Of a stretch of 64,000 nt of DNA, positions 1 to 10,016 are shown piece after piece. The notes under the pieces are model-generated. The model saw nothing but the letters and a program-made list of their open reading frames with translations, did no database searches and was not told the origin of the DNA. Both the position numbers and the translations under genes were made by a program. Every line of letters begins with the position of its first letter. Position 1 is the first letter of the stretch. Origin of the DNA: UBA7672 sp041166025. Its GTDB lineage: Bacteria; Pseudomonadota; Alphaproteobacteria; Caulobacterales; Hyphomonadaceae. The stretch lies in NCBI GenBank assembly GCA_041166025.1, contig JBEAMJ010000076.1, positions 1-64,000 on the forward strand, read 5' to 3'.

Positions 1-69
1 GAGGTGCACCACATGGTTGTGAGCCGCGCCGAGATCCAGAAATACCAGCCCGGGCGGAATGCGCCTTAG
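1..69 (+). CDS. C-terminal end of an unidentified gene (partial)
   Basis: An open frame enters from the left edge and ends at TAG 67-69, giving 22 residues that end in QPGRNAP. Most third codon positions are G or C, as in the confident genes of this window. The stop lies 3 bases from the stop of the convergent minus-strand gene, a normal compact convergent arrangement here. The minus strand also has an open frame over the same bases, so the strand choice is not secure. Too little sequence is present to name a family. Confidence 0.4.
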   Translation, partial: EVHHMVVSRAEIQKYQPGRNAP

Positions 70-72
70 GCA

Positions 73-1005
73 TCAGCGCGCAAGCGCGGCGCGCAGGACG
101 TCGGGGTTGTAGAGCGAGCGATCGGCTGCCTTGAAGAGCGGGCCGATGAGACCGGTCAGATCACTGATGACATCCGGCGGCTCATGTCCGTCGCGGATGG
201 CGCCGGCTGCTGAGCCGAAGCGCGCGCTCATCGTTTCCAGCGCCGCCCTCGCCTCTGCGCCGGAGAAGCGCTCGTGCAGGCGTTCAAGTCGCTCACGCGC
301 GACGCGGATGTAGAAAAGCTTCACGTCGGCGGATGCATCCTTCCTGAGCAGGATCGTCGAAGCGGACATCACGGCGGCATAATCGTCGAGATAGTCTGCC
401 TTCTGCATCGCGGCAGGATCCTCGCAGTGGGCGATGTCGAGGCTGTCGAGATAGGCAACCACAGCGTCGAAGACGTAGGGCGGCGGCGGCTGGCCATCGA
501 ATTCCTCGACGATCAGGCCGCGCACCTTGTCCTCGAACGGTTTTGAGGCGCGGTCCTTCATCTGGCGCCCATCGCGGGCGGCAAGATCGGGAATCGCCAC
601 GGGATCGAAGACGCCGTTGCCGCGGACTTTCGAGAACAGGCTGGAGGTGACATCGGCCGTGCCGGGCGCGCTGGAGACGCCAGCGACGAAGAAATCGGCA
701 TTGCCGCGTCCATTGATGTGGCAGGATGAGCAGGACAGCCCCATCCGCGCCGCGGCGCCGCCGAGCAGCGCGGGGGATTCAAAGGCGATCCGGCCGAGCG
801 CGAGTTTCAGGCTTTCGCTGTCGGGCCTCCCGGGCGGGGACAACTCGCAGGCAACCGGCGCCATTGTCAGCGCCCTCACCTTGTCTGCGTCAGCGGCGAT
901 CCAGCGCAACACACGCAGGCTGTCGGGCGTTATTGGCGCAATCGCTTCCGGCGCTGTGGCGCAGGCAGCGATTGCAAGAGCGGCCCCGACTGCAAGAGCC
1001 CTCAG
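73..1005 (-). CDS. Lipoprotein with a single c-type haem motif
   Basis: About 310 residues. The N-terminus (RALAVGAALAIAAC) is a short lipoprotein signal with lipobox IAAC, so the product should be lipid-anchored facing the periplasm. A CSSCH motif about one third of the way in is a CxxCH covalent haem site, which suggests an electron-transfer or peroxidase-like role; no second haem motif is seen. The frame contains no ATG, GTG or TTG close to the signal peptide. The best start is CTG at 1005, seven bases after a GGAG, overlapping the TGA of the upstream TPR gene (CTGA). Starts further upstream would put about 100 residues of out-of-frame TPR-gene shadow in front of the signal. Coupled expression with the TPR protein is inferred. 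The exact family was not recognised. Confidence 0.7.
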   Translation of the reverse strand: MRALAVGAALAIAACATAPEAIAPITPDSLRVLRWIAADADKVRALTMAPVACELSPPGRPDSESLKLALGRIAFESPALLGGAAARMGLSCSSCHINGRGNADFFVAGVSSAPGTADVTSSLFSKVRGNGVFDPVAIPDLAARDGRQMKDRASKPFEDKVRGLIVEEFDGQPPPPYVFDAVVAYLDSLDIAHCEDPAAMQKADYLDDYAAVMSASTILLRKDASADVKLFYIRVARERLERLHERFSGAEARAALETMSARFGSAAGAIRDGHEPPDVISDLTGLIGPLFKAADRSLYNPDVLRAALAR

Positions 1006-1925
1006 GATTTCGCTCCGGAAATCCAGCGGCGCAGCTCCTCGGCTTCCTCGCAGCCGAACTTGCAGATCTGTTCCAACGTGACGAGTTGCTGCTTTGCCCT
1101 GGCGAGCTGGCCGGTCTCGACAAAGTATTCGCCGAGATACTCGTTGGCGCCGCGGTGCTCTGGATCGAGTCTGAGCGCAGCTGAATAGAAGCTGATCGCC
1201 ACATCGTAATTGCTGAGCTTGCGGTTGGCGAAACCCTGATAGGTCAGCACGTCGGGATGGGGACCGAGCGCCCTGCCGGCCGAGCGCAGCGACCACAACG
1301 CCTCCTCATAGCGGCCCTCATTGATGAGACCGGACGCCTGCAGGTAAGCCGCATCGCCATCCTTCGGCGAGGCGAGCTGCGTCATGGAACCGGAAAGCTG
1401 CATCGGAGCGGACGGGTTGGCGATCGCGCTGTCGACCTGGGCGATCGCCTTGTCGATGACGGCCGCTTCGGCGCACGTTCCCGCGCATTTCGCCTTGAGA
1501 CCTTCGAGCGCTGTCTTCTGTTCGGCGGCCTTGCCGGCGTCGCCCTGCTTCGCCTCGACCGCGCCGAGCCAGCCGCGCGCCATCGCGTTGTTGGCGTCGT
1601 ACTTGACGGCGTTGCGGAGATACTTCCGCGCGCTGTTGAAGTCCTGCTGGCCGACCTGGGCGAGGCCCATCATGAAGTTGGTGTTGGGATCCTTGGCCGC
1701 CACATCGAGGACGTCGTCGAATGCTTTCTCGGCCTGCTTGTAGTTCTGCGCCTTGAGGAATTCGACGCCCTGGGCGTAGCGCTTGGCCGGATCGACGCGG
1801 GAACTCGACATCGAGGGGCCGCCGCTTGAGCCTCCGCCCGATCCGCCGCCACCGGCGGCGATGGCCGGGGTTGCAACGAGCGCCGCGAGCGCGGCTGCGG
1901 CGAGTAGAAGGCGGCTGCATTTCAT
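1002..1925 (-). CDS. Secreted TPR-repeat protein
   Basis: 307 residues. Residues 1-23 form a Sec signal peptide ending AIAA, followed by a Gly/Ser-rich linker of about 20 residues. Two blocks of tetratricopeptide-like helices follow: one near residues 45-120 (PAKRYAQGVEFLKAQNY onward) and one in the C-terminal half (YLQASGLINEGRYEEAL to LDPEHRGANEYLGEYFV). Cys pairs flank the central block and occur near the C-terminus (CKFGC), suggesting disulfides in the periplasm. TPR proteins are scaffolds, so a direct partner is likely. The best candidate is the haem-motif lipoprotein encoded immediately downstream with overlapping start and stop. No catalytic domain is visible. Confidence 0.85.
   Translation of the reverse strand: MKCSRLLLAAAALAALVATPAIAAGGGGSGGGSSGGPSMSSSRVDPAKRYAQGVEFLKAQNYKQAEKAFDDVLDVAAKDPNTNFMMGLAQVGQQDFNSARKYLRNAVKYDANNAMARGWLGAVEAKQGDAGKAAEQKTALEGLKAKCAGTCAEAAVIDKAIAQVDSAIANPSAPMQLSGSMTQLASPKDGDAAYLQASGLINEGRYEEALWSLRSAGRALGPHPDVLTYQGFANRKLSNYDVAISFYSAALRLDPEHRGANEYLGEYFVETGQLARAKQQLVTLEQICKFGCEEAEELRRWISGAKS
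1003..1016 (-). promoter_or_regulatory. Ribosome binding site deciding a CTG start
   Basis: Read on the minus strand, GGAG (1016-1013) is followed by seven bases and then CTG (1005-1003). The spacing is ideal for initiation and lies inside the last codons of the upstream TPR gene, whose TGA (1004-1002) overlaps the CTG. An ATC at 1008 is the only other near-cognate codon nearby and sits too close to the GGAG. Confidence 0.5.
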
Positions 1926-2010
1926 GACGCGTCCTCCCGTCTGGACCGCGACAGTGTATACCTGACCGGTTCAATCGGCACGCGAAAAAGCAGAATGCGG
2001 TGAGTCCGCG

Positions 2011-2403
2011 ATGGCCGTTGATTTCGCCGCGTCAGCGGCGCGCGCCCACGCCCGGTCGGCACGCCAGGAGAGGCGGACTGCCGTGAGGCAGGCTGCGGCG
2101 GGCTGGCGAGAACGTCGCGAGAACGGCCTGCGACAGATGGGGCTCGTCATTCCCCTCTCAGACTGGCTGGAACACAATAACGGCCCCGGGATGATCGAGA
2201 GCGAGCTGTGCAGGCAGTGGCGCCGGAGAGAGATGCGAGACGCTGCCTTTGCCCCTCCCGATCCCGAAACGGGCGCCCGCTGGGCCGGGAAGGCGGAGAA
2301 ATTGGGGCTCTCCTGCGCCGAATATCGACTGGAACTGCTTGAACGCGGACGCCATCCGACGGAAGAAGATGTCAGGCGCATCCGCGCCGCCCAGTCTCGC
2401 TGA
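2011..2403 (+). CDS. Hypothetical basic protein
   Basis: 130 residues, rich in Arg, Ala and Glu, predicted soluble and mostly helical. There is no signal peptide or membrane segment. The sequence from PLSDWLEHNNGPGMIESELC onward has a natural amino-acid mix and G/C-rich third positions, whereas the competing minus-strand frames over the same bases look like shadows. It sits alone between the TPR gene (divergent) and dnaK, and ends 194 bases before dnaK. I do not recognise the family. Confidence 0.55.
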   Translation: MAVDFAASAARAHARSARQERRTAVRQAAAGWRERRENGLRQMGLVIPLSDWLEHNNGPGMIESELCRQWRRREMRDAAFAPPDPETGARWAGKAEKLGLSCAEYRLELLERGRHPTEEDVRRIRAAQSR

Positions 2404-2432
2404 ACCTGCGGCATGGATGTGCGCGATTATCT

Positions 2433-2460
2433 CTTGAGCCTCGCCTGCCAGTTCCCATAT
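2433..2460 (+). promoter_or_regulatory. Predicted RpoH (sigma-32) heat-shock promoter of dnaK
   Basis: CTTGAG at 2433-2438 and CCCATAT at 2454-2460, separated by 15 bases, match the known sigma-32 pattern (CTTGAA, 13-17 bases, CCCCATnT). Transcription would start near 2467 and leave a leader of about 130 bases before dnaK. The call rests on motif match and position only. Confidence 0.6.
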
Positions 2461-2597
2461 GAGCCCCAGCCCGCAGGGGACTTTCCGGTTTCCTGCCCGC
2501 AATCAAAGTGTAAGACCTAGGGGTCGTCCAGACCGGGTGCTGCTCGTCAGGCCCAGACCATGGATCGGACGACCGCCGCAGAAAGGACGTTTGTAGA

Positions 2598-4511
<1,914 letters not shown>

Positions 4512-4562
4512 TCGCATCGCAGCCCTTCCAGTCAGACAGTGTCAGGCGCGCTGAACAAATTG

Positions 4563-4606
4563 CATGGGTCGTGGCCTTGTGGGGACTTTAATCCACGACA
4601 GCCATG
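4563..4606 (+). terminator. Hairpin between dnaK and dnaJ (terminator or attenuator)
   Basis: CATGGGTCGTGG (4563-4574) pairs with CCACGAC (4593-4599) and CCATG (4602-4606), giving a 12-pair stem with a two-base bulge and an 18-base loop. Only a weak T-rich stretch (TGTGTTTTC, 4613-4621) follows. Such a hairpin could reduce dnaJ expression relative to dnaK; the function is inferred. Confidence 0.4.
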
Positions 4607-4719
4607 GCCCATGTGTTTTCAGCGGTTGCTAAGGTTCGGCTGCAATACAGCGTTAACAGCATGCTCGCGGGATTGAGCATCTTGGTTATGGTCCGCCAAA
4701 CTCCGGTCTGGGCGTCACG

Positions 4720-5862
4720 ATGAGCGAGCGCTCCTATTACGATGTTCTCGGTGTCGCAAAGGACGCCGACGAGAAGGCGCTGAAGTCCGCCTTCCGCAAG
4801 AAGGCCATGGAGTACCACCCGGACCGCAATCCGGGGTGCAAGGTCTCCGAGGCCAAGTTCAAGGAAATGTCGGAAGCCTACGAGGTCCTGAGCGATCCGC
4901 AGCGTCGGACGATCTATGATCGCTTCGGCAAGGCTGGCCTCAACGGGAATGGCGCCCAGGCTGGCGCGCATGCGCGGCCAGAAGACATCTTCCGCGACGT
5001 GTTTGGCGACGTCTTCTCCGAATTCTTCGGCGGCCAGCAGCGCAACGGACGCGCCGGCCCTGCCCGCGGCGCCGACCTCCGCTATGACTACGAGATCAGC
5101 CTGGAAGACGCCTTCCATGGCAAGCAGGCCGACATCACCGTGCCGGCCACCGAAGCGTGCGCGCCGTGCAACGCCACCGGCGCAGAGCCCGGGACGCAGC
5201 CGGAAACCTGCACCACATGCCAGGGCCATGGCCGCGTACGCATGAGCCAGGGCTTCTTCACCATGGAGCGGACGTGCAGCCGCTGCCAGGGATCCGGCTC
5301 CGTCATCAAGACGCCCTGCCGCCAGTGCGGCGGCCGCGGCGCCGTGCGCAAGGATCGCACCCTGTCGGTCAACATCCCCGCGGGTATCGAGGATGGCCAG
5401 CGCATCCGCCTGTCAGGCGAGGGCGAGCCTGGAATGAAGAACGGCCCGAAAGGCGATCTCTACATCTTTGTCTCGGTGCGCGAGCACGACATCTTCGAGC
5501 GCGACGGCCAGACGCTGTTCGCGCGCACGCCGGTGCCGATGGTCACCGCCGCGATGGGCGGCGAGATCGAGATGCCGACGCTCGATGGCGCGCGCATGAA
5601 AGTGGCGATCCCGGAAGGGGCGCAGACCGGCAAACGCATGCGGCTCAAGGGCAAGGGCATGCCGAACCTGCGCGGCGGACCGGCCGGCGACATGGTGGTT
5701 GAGCTGTTCGTGGAGACCCCGACGCACCTCTCGGCCAAGCAGAAGGAACTGCTCAGGCAGTTCGCGGCTGAATGCTGCCCGAGCGGGAAATGCCATCCCG
5801 AGAGCCAGGGCTTCTTCAAGAAAGTGAAGAAGTTCTTCGACCAGGAAGACAGCCGCGCCTGA
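4720..5862 (+). CDS. dnaJ: Co-chaperone DnaJ (Hsp40)
   Basis: 380 residues. The J domain (residues 1-70) contains the HPD tripeptide (YHPDRNPG) that stimulates DnaK ATPase. A Gly/Phe-poor linker follows, then a cysteine-rich zinc domain with four CxxC repeats (CAPC, CTTC, CSRC, CRQC) at about residues 145-205, and the C-terminal substrate-binding domains. Type I DnaJ presents unfolded clients to DnaK in the cytoplasm. The C-terminal tail carries three extra cysteines (ECCPSGKC). It lies 208 bases after dnaK with a hairpin between them, so it may be expressed by read-through or from its own promoter. Confidence 0.97.
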   Translation: MSERSYYDVLGVAKDADEKALKSAFRKKAMEYHPDRNPGCKVSEAKFKEMSEAYEVLSDPQRRTIYDRFGKAGLNGNGAQAGAHARPEDIFRDVFGDVFSEFFGGQQRNGRAGPARGADLRYDYEISLEDAFHGKQADITVPATEACAPCNATGAEPGTQPETCTTCQGHGRVRMSQGFFTMERTCSRCQGSGSVIKTPCRQCGGRGAVRKDRTLSVNIPAGIEDGQRIRLSGEGEPGMKNGPKGDLYIFVSVREHDIFERDGQTLFARTPVPMVTAAMGGEIEMPTLDGARMKVAIPEGAQTGKRMRLKGKGMPNLRGGPAGDMVVELFVETPTHLSAKQKELLRQFAAECCPSGKCHPESQGFFKKVKKFFDQEDSRA

Positions 5863-5865
5863 CGA

Positions 5866-6375
5866 TCAGGTCGGGGCGAGATCGCCCGGCCAGATGATGA
5901 GATCGCACCGGATGTCGACGGGCTGCTTCTGCGCCATGGCGACTGGGCCTTCATAGATGCCGCAATCGAGCAGATTGTCCGCGTGCGTCCTGCGCGCCGA
6001 ATAGACATTCACAAGGACCTGCGGTGCGCCTTCGATATTGGCCAGCCCGTCAGGATCGAAATTCGCCGCCGGCACGCTGACCGTGGCGTTCTCAGGCGCG
6101 ACCTCGACAAAATCCTCACCCAGCGGGATCTGGCCCATCTCGTCGGCCGAGGGCTTTGCTGCAGCATTCGGCGCGCCCCAGAACATGCTGTTGACGATGA
6201 CGCGCTCCTGCATTGCGGCCAGCTTTTCGGCGGCGCGCGGCGTCAGCGTCAGGCCGACATCGAAGGCGTAGGGACTGGGAGGCGCCGCGGCGTTGGAGGC
6301 AAGGCGGTCAGTCGCCGGCACAGGGCTGCACGCGAGCATCGGCACAGACACAAGAAGGACCACAGGCAGTTTCAT
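5866..6375 (-). CDS. Hypothetical lipoprotein
   Basis: 169 residues from ATG 6375. The N-terminus MKLPVVLLVSVPMLAC is a lipoprotein signal with lipobox MLAC. The frame stays open further upstream, but that part overlaps dapB on the other strand and reads as shadow. The mature protein has a helical stretch (LTLTPRAAEKLAAMQERVIVNSMFWG) and then a beta-rich half ending with two cysteines (LLDCGIYEG, IRCDLIIW), possibly disulfide-bonded in the periplasm. It ends 3 bases from dnaJ (convergent) and is divergent from dapB. I do not recognise a named family. Confidence 0.75.
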   Translation of the reverse strand: MKLPVVLLVSVPMLACSPVPATDRLASNAAAPPSPYAFDVGLTLTPRAAEKLAAMQERVIVNSMFWGAPNAAAKPSADEMGQIPLGEDFVEVAPENATVSVPAANFDPDGLANIEGAPQVLVNVYSARRTHADNLLDCGIYEGPVAMAQKQPVDIRCDLIIWPGDLAPT

Positions 6376-6457
6376 CTCTGCTGACTTGGAGCGATTGGGC
6401 GGCAAGGTCAAACGCGGCCGCCTCGCCTCGCCGCGAATTCCGGGTATAAGGCGGCCC

Positions 6458-7234
6458 ATGAAGATCAGGATCGCAATCGCCGGCATTGCAGGCCGGATGG
6501 GACAGGCGCTGGTCGCCTCGGCGGGCGCGGACTTCGCAATCGTCGGCGGCACCGAGCGGCCCGGCTCGCCTGCCCTCGGTGATTCGCTGGGCGGCTGGCG
6601 CGTGACGGATAAGGCTTCAGATGCAGCAAGGTTCGCCGATGTCTGGATCGACTTCACGACGCCAGCCGCATCGCTCGCGGGGCTGGATCAACTTGCAGAC
6701 ACCGGCGTCCGCGCCGCCATCATTGGAACGACGGGGCTGTCGCCGGAGCAGGAACAAAAGATTGCCGGTCATGCGCGGCGGATCGCGATTGTGCGCGACC
6801 GAAACTTCTCGCTCGGCGTCAACCTGATGATCTCCCTGGTGGAACAGGCCGCGGCCCGGCTCGGCGCGGGCTGGGATATCGAGATCAGCGAAGCCCATCA
6901 CCGCCGCAAGGTCGATGCGCCATCGGGCACGGCCCTTATGGTCGGCGAGGCGGCGGCGCGCGGGCGCGGGGCGCCGCTCGCCCAGCTTCGGGCGCCGCCG
7001 CATGAGGGCCAGACCGGGCCGCGGCCGGAAGGGGCGATCGGCTTTTCGGTGACCCGCGGCGGCGGGATCATCGGCGACCATGAGGCAGCGTTCATCTCGG
7101 ACGAGGAGATCCTGACCATCGGCCATCGCGCGCTCGATCGGGCGATCTTCGCGAAGGGGGCTCTGGTTGCTGCGCGGTGGGCGGCGGGGCGGACGCCCGG
7201 CCTCTATGCGATGCGGGACGTGCTCACGCCCTGA
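6458..7234 (+). CDS. dapB: 4-hydroxy-tetrahydrodipicolinate reductase
   Basis: 258 residues from ATG 6458. It reduces the DapA product with NAD(P)H in the lysine/diaminopimelate pathway, which also feeds peptidoglycan. The N-terminal dinucleotide-binding motif reads IAGIAGRMGQAL; the catalytic region has EISEAHHRRKVDAPSGTAL, with the conserved His pair, Lys and the PSGTA loop; the C-terminus has FISDEEILTIGHRALDR. In-frame codons upstream of 6458 lie within the divergent lipoprotein region and were not used. Confidence 0.97.
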   Translation: MKIRIAIAGIAGRMGQALVASAGADFAIVGGTERPGSPALGDSLGGWRVTDKASDAARFADVWIDFTTPAASLAGLDQLADTGVRAAIIGTTGLSPEQEQKIAGHARRIAIVRDRNFSLGVNLMISLVEQAAARLGAGWDIEISEAHHRRKVDAPSGTALMVGEAAARGRGAPLAQLRAPPHEGQTGPRPEGAIGFSVTRGGGIIGDHEAAFISDEEILTIGHRALDRAIFAKGALVAARWAAGRTPGLYAMRDVLTP

Positions 7235-7366
7235 TGTGCGCGTCTGTTTCAGAATGTTTCCGGCCTTTCACTTTGCATGCCCTCGCCGGCCCGCCTAGAC
7301 CGGGCTGGCGCAGCCGGGGATGAGCTGCGGCGGTGGAAGCGTTTCGCAAGGGGGCAGGCGCGCGGC

Positions 7367-8971
7367 ATGACGCAGGCGCCCAACATCTTTCTGTCGGCGC
7401 GGACCCAGCTCAATCGGCTGGCCCTCGCGCAGGTGAGCGCGAGCGAGCTGCTCGAGGAGCATGTCGCGCGATACCGGGAGGCGAACCCGGCGGTCAATGC
7501 CGTGGTCCGTACGGATCTCGAGGCAGCGCGGGCGCGGGCGCGCGAGCTCGACGGCATGCTGAAGGCGGGGACCATGGCGGGCCCGCTCCATGGCCTGCCG
7601 ATGACGATCAAGGACACATTCGATGTCGACGGGATGCCGGCCACGGCCGGGGCGCCTGAATACGCCAACCGGCAGGCGCGGACCAATGATGCAGTCGCCG
7701 TGGCGCGGCTGCGCGCCGCCGGGGCCGTGATCTGGGGCAAGACCAACACGCCCTATCTCGCCGGCGACAGCCAGACCTCCAATGCACTCCATGGCCGCAC
7801 GTCGAACCCCTGGGACCTGACCCGTACGCCTGGCGGAAGCTCCGGAGGAGCTGCAGCGGCCCTGGCGACGGGAATGACGCCACTGGAGCTCGGGTCGGAC
7901 ATTGGCGGCAGCCTGCGTTTTCCGGCGCACTTCTGCGGGGTCGCCGCGCTGAAGCCCACCTTCGGCCGGGCGCCGATCATGGGGCATGTGCCGCCGGCCC
8001 CGGGATCGCTGGCGGTCCGCGATCTCAACGTGGCCGGGCCGATGGCCCGTGATGTCGCCGATCTCCAGCTCATGTTCAGCGTGCTCACAGGCTCGGCCGA
8101 CACGGGGTCTAACCGGCGGGCCTCGCTGCGCGCGCTGCGGATCGGGGTGTGGGCCGAGGACAAGGCGTTCCCGGTTTCCGCCGAAGGACGATCCGCAGTC
8201 GAGATCGCGGCAGAAGCCGCACGGGATATCGGAGCACAGGTCCTTGTCGCCAAGCCGGATATCGATGGCGTGGCGCTGATCGATCTCTACCTCCAGCTTC
8301 TGCTGCCCCTGCTCGCGACCGACATGCCCGGACCGCTGCTGAAGGCGCTCGAGGCGGGACGGCCGATCGCAAAGATGATGGCGCGCGGCGAGCCCTTCGG
8401 ACGCGGCAAGTGGGCTGCTTATTCGGCGGCCACCCACCATGACTGGCTAAAGGCCGACGAGATCCGGCGGCGACTGAAGCGCACCATGGCCGATTTCTTT
8501 TCGCGCTGGCATGCGATCATCACTCCGGTGGCGCCGACGCAGGCTTTCGAACATGTCGAGACAGGCGATGCGGTGACGCGCGTGCTCAAGGTCGATGGCA
8601 AACCGATCCCCTACCACATGCTGCACAGCTGGATCGCGCTGGCAACAGTGTGCCACCTGCCGGCAGTGGTGATCCCAGCCCCGCGCCGGCCAGGCCAGCT
8701 GCCCTGCGGGGTTCAGATCATCGGGCCGGAAGGGGGCGATGAGAACGTTCTGGCAATCGCCGCCTCGATCGAGGCGCAGATGGGAGGCTTCCAGCGACCG
8801 CCGGAGGCGGCGATGACATCGCAACCCGCGCTGGTGAAGGCCAAGCCCAAAGCTCAGCCCAGACCGACGAAACAGGCGAAGGAAAACCCCACAAGAGCCG
8901 TCAAGGCCCCCAAGCCGCCTAAACCGAAACCGACGCCGAAGGCGAAACCCGCCAGGCCGGTGAAGCGATAA
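7367..8971 (+). CDS. Amidase-signature family hydrolase with a basic C-terminal tail
   Basis: 534 residues from ATG 7367. The amidase-signature Ser-cisSer-Lys triad is visible: Lys in MTIKDTFDV, Ser in the TPGGSSGGAAAALA loop, and nucleophilic Ser in GSDIGGSLR. Members hydrolyse C-N bonds of amides; the substrate cannot be told from sequence. It is not GatA-like in context, since no gatB or gatC is nearby. The last 50 or so residues are a low-complexity Lys/Pro/Ala tail (for example PKPPKPKPTPKAKPARPVKR), unusual for the family and perhaps nucleic-acid or membrane associating. An alternative start 30 codons upstream exists but lacks family support. Confidence 0.9.
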   Translation: MTQAPNIFLSARTQLNRLALAQVSASELLEEHVARYREANPAVNAVVRTDLEAARARARELDGMLKAGTMAGPLHGLPMTIKDTFDVDGMPATAGAPEYANRQARTNDAVAVARLRAAGAVIWGKTNTPYLAGDSQTSNALHGRTSNPWDLTRTPGGSSGGAAAALATGMTPLELGSDIGGSLRFPAHFCGVAALKPTFGRAPIMGHVPPAPGSLAVRDLNVAGPMARDVADLQLMFSVLTGSADTGSNRRASLRALRIGVWAEDKAFPVSAEGRSAVEIAAEAARDIGAQVLVAKPDIDGVALIDLYLQLLLPLLATDMPGPLLKALEAGRPIAKMMARGEPFGRGKWAAYSAATHHDWLKADEIRRRLKRTMADFFSRWHAIITPVAPTQAFEHVETGDAVTRVLKVDGKPIPYHMLHSWIALATVCHLPAVVIPAPRRPGQLPCGVQIIGPEGGDENVLAIAASIEAQMGGFQRPPEAAMTSQPALVKAKPKAQPRPTKQAKENPTRAVKAPKPPKPKPTPKAKPARPVKR

Positions 8972-8976
8972 TCAAA

Positions 8977-9444
8977 CTACCAGCTGCCAATGTTGGGCGC
9001 GCTGGCCCAGGGCTCGGCGGGCGCAAGCGCGTCGCCCTTCTGCAAGAGCTCGATGGAAATGCCATCGGGAGAACGGACGAAGGCCATGCGCCCATCGCGC
9101 GGCGGCCGGTTGATCGTGACGCCCAGTGTCTGGAAGCGCTCGCAGGCGGCGTAGATGTCGTCGACCCGATAGGCGAGATGCCCGAAATTGCGCCCGCCGG
9201 CATACTCGCGCTCATCCCAGTTGTGGGTAAGCTCGACCATCGGAACACCGGGCGGCAGGCGTTCCTTCCCATCATAGCCGGCGCGCTTCACATCGTCCGG
9301 CGAGGCCAGGAAGACGAGCGTGTAACGGACCTGGGGATAGTCATTGCGTCGGATCTCGGTGAGGCCGAGACCGTCGCAGAAGAATTTCACGGCGGTGTCG
9401 AGATCGCCGACGCGGACCATGGCGTGGAGGAATTCGACGGTCAT
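8977..9444 (-). CDS. gloA: Glyoxalase I / lactoylglutathione lyase family protein
   Basis: 155 residues. One vicinal-oxygen-chelate domain: FLHAMVRVGDLDTAVKFF at the N-terminus, MVELTHNWD in the middle, GHLAYRVDDIYAACERF, and SPDGISIELLQKG. His and Glu residues at the expected metal positions (LHAMV, VELTHN, GHLAY, IELLQ) support glyoxalase I, which isomerises the methylglyoxal-glutathione hemithioacetal. It overlaps the upstream DUF2244 gene by 4 bases (ATGA), indicating co-translation. Other VOC-superfamily activities are possible, but the motif set fits GloA best. Confidence 0.85.
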   Translation of the reverse strand: MTVEFLHAMVRVGDLDTAVKFFCDGLGLTEIRRNDYPQVRYTLVFLASPDDVKRAGYDGKERLPPGVPMVELTHNWDEREYAGGRNFGHLAYRVDDIYAACERFQTLGVTINRPPRDGRMAFVRSPDGISIELLQKGDALAPAEPWASAPNIGSW

Positions 9445-9941
9445 TGGCGATCCTGCACTTCACGATCTGGGGCGTGGCGCTCGCGCCTTGCCTCGCTGAT
9501 CGCCTGCATCAGACGGCGCGCGAAGGTTTCGCGCTCGCGAGGAGTGAGATATTCGCCGAGGGGATACTGCAGGGCGGAGGTGACAAGCCGGAGGGCGTTG
9601 GGGCCCGGGGCGGCCCGGTCGAACTCCACGCGCGCGAAATGCGCAGCCATGCTGGCCCGCCGCTCCCTGCCCCAACCGTCGACCTTGCGTACGTCGATCT
9701 CGTCGGCGGTGACGCGCACATAGGTGCGTGCCGTCTGGGCGCGAAACGACCACTGGAAGACCAGCCACACCGCCAGGATTTCAAGACCGAGAAATCCGGC
9801 GACAGGCCAGGCGCCCGCAAGCAGGAAGCCGAGGCCGAAGATCAGCGAGGCGGCGCCCATGATCAGCATGACGCGGTTGAAACCGCGCGTCGACAGCGAG
9901 CGGGGCGGTTCGAGCACGGCGTCGAGATAGACTGTGGCCAT
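9441..9941 (-). CDS. DUF2244 family membrane protein
   Basis: 166 residues from ATG 9941. Two adjacent membrane segments lie near residues 22-64 (VMLIMGAASLIFGLGFLLAG and VAGFLGLEILAVWLVF). A cytoplasmic beta-rich part follows (TYVRVTADEIDVRKVDGWG, VEFDRA), and then a C-terminal helix ending with charged residues. This layout is that of DUF2244 proteins, which have no assigned biochemical role and often sit next to nth or cytochrome oxidase genes in alphaproteobacteria. It is the first gene of a two-gene unit with gloA and is divergent from nth, 75 bases away. Confidence 0.8.
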   Translation of the reverse strand: MATVYLDAVLEPPRSLSTRGFNRVMLIMGAASLIFGLGFLLAGAWPVAGFLGLEILAVWLVFQWSFRAQTARTYVRVTADEIDVRKVDGWGRERRASMAAHFARVEFDRAAPGPNALRLVTSALQYPLGEYLTPRERETFARRLMQAISEARRERHAPDREVQDRQ

Positions 9942-10016
9942 CGATGCGAGATTAGGATGTCGCCCGCTGCGCGCAAGGCCGGATGACAATCGCACGGGTC
10001 TGGGCTTTAGAGGGGC

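Noticed and set aside
1..66. Minus-strand reading of the left edge (GLVFLDLGAAHNHVVHL)
   Set aside because: It looks protein-like but has no usable start after the stop at 73; the + strand reading ends in a proper stop just before the convergent gene.
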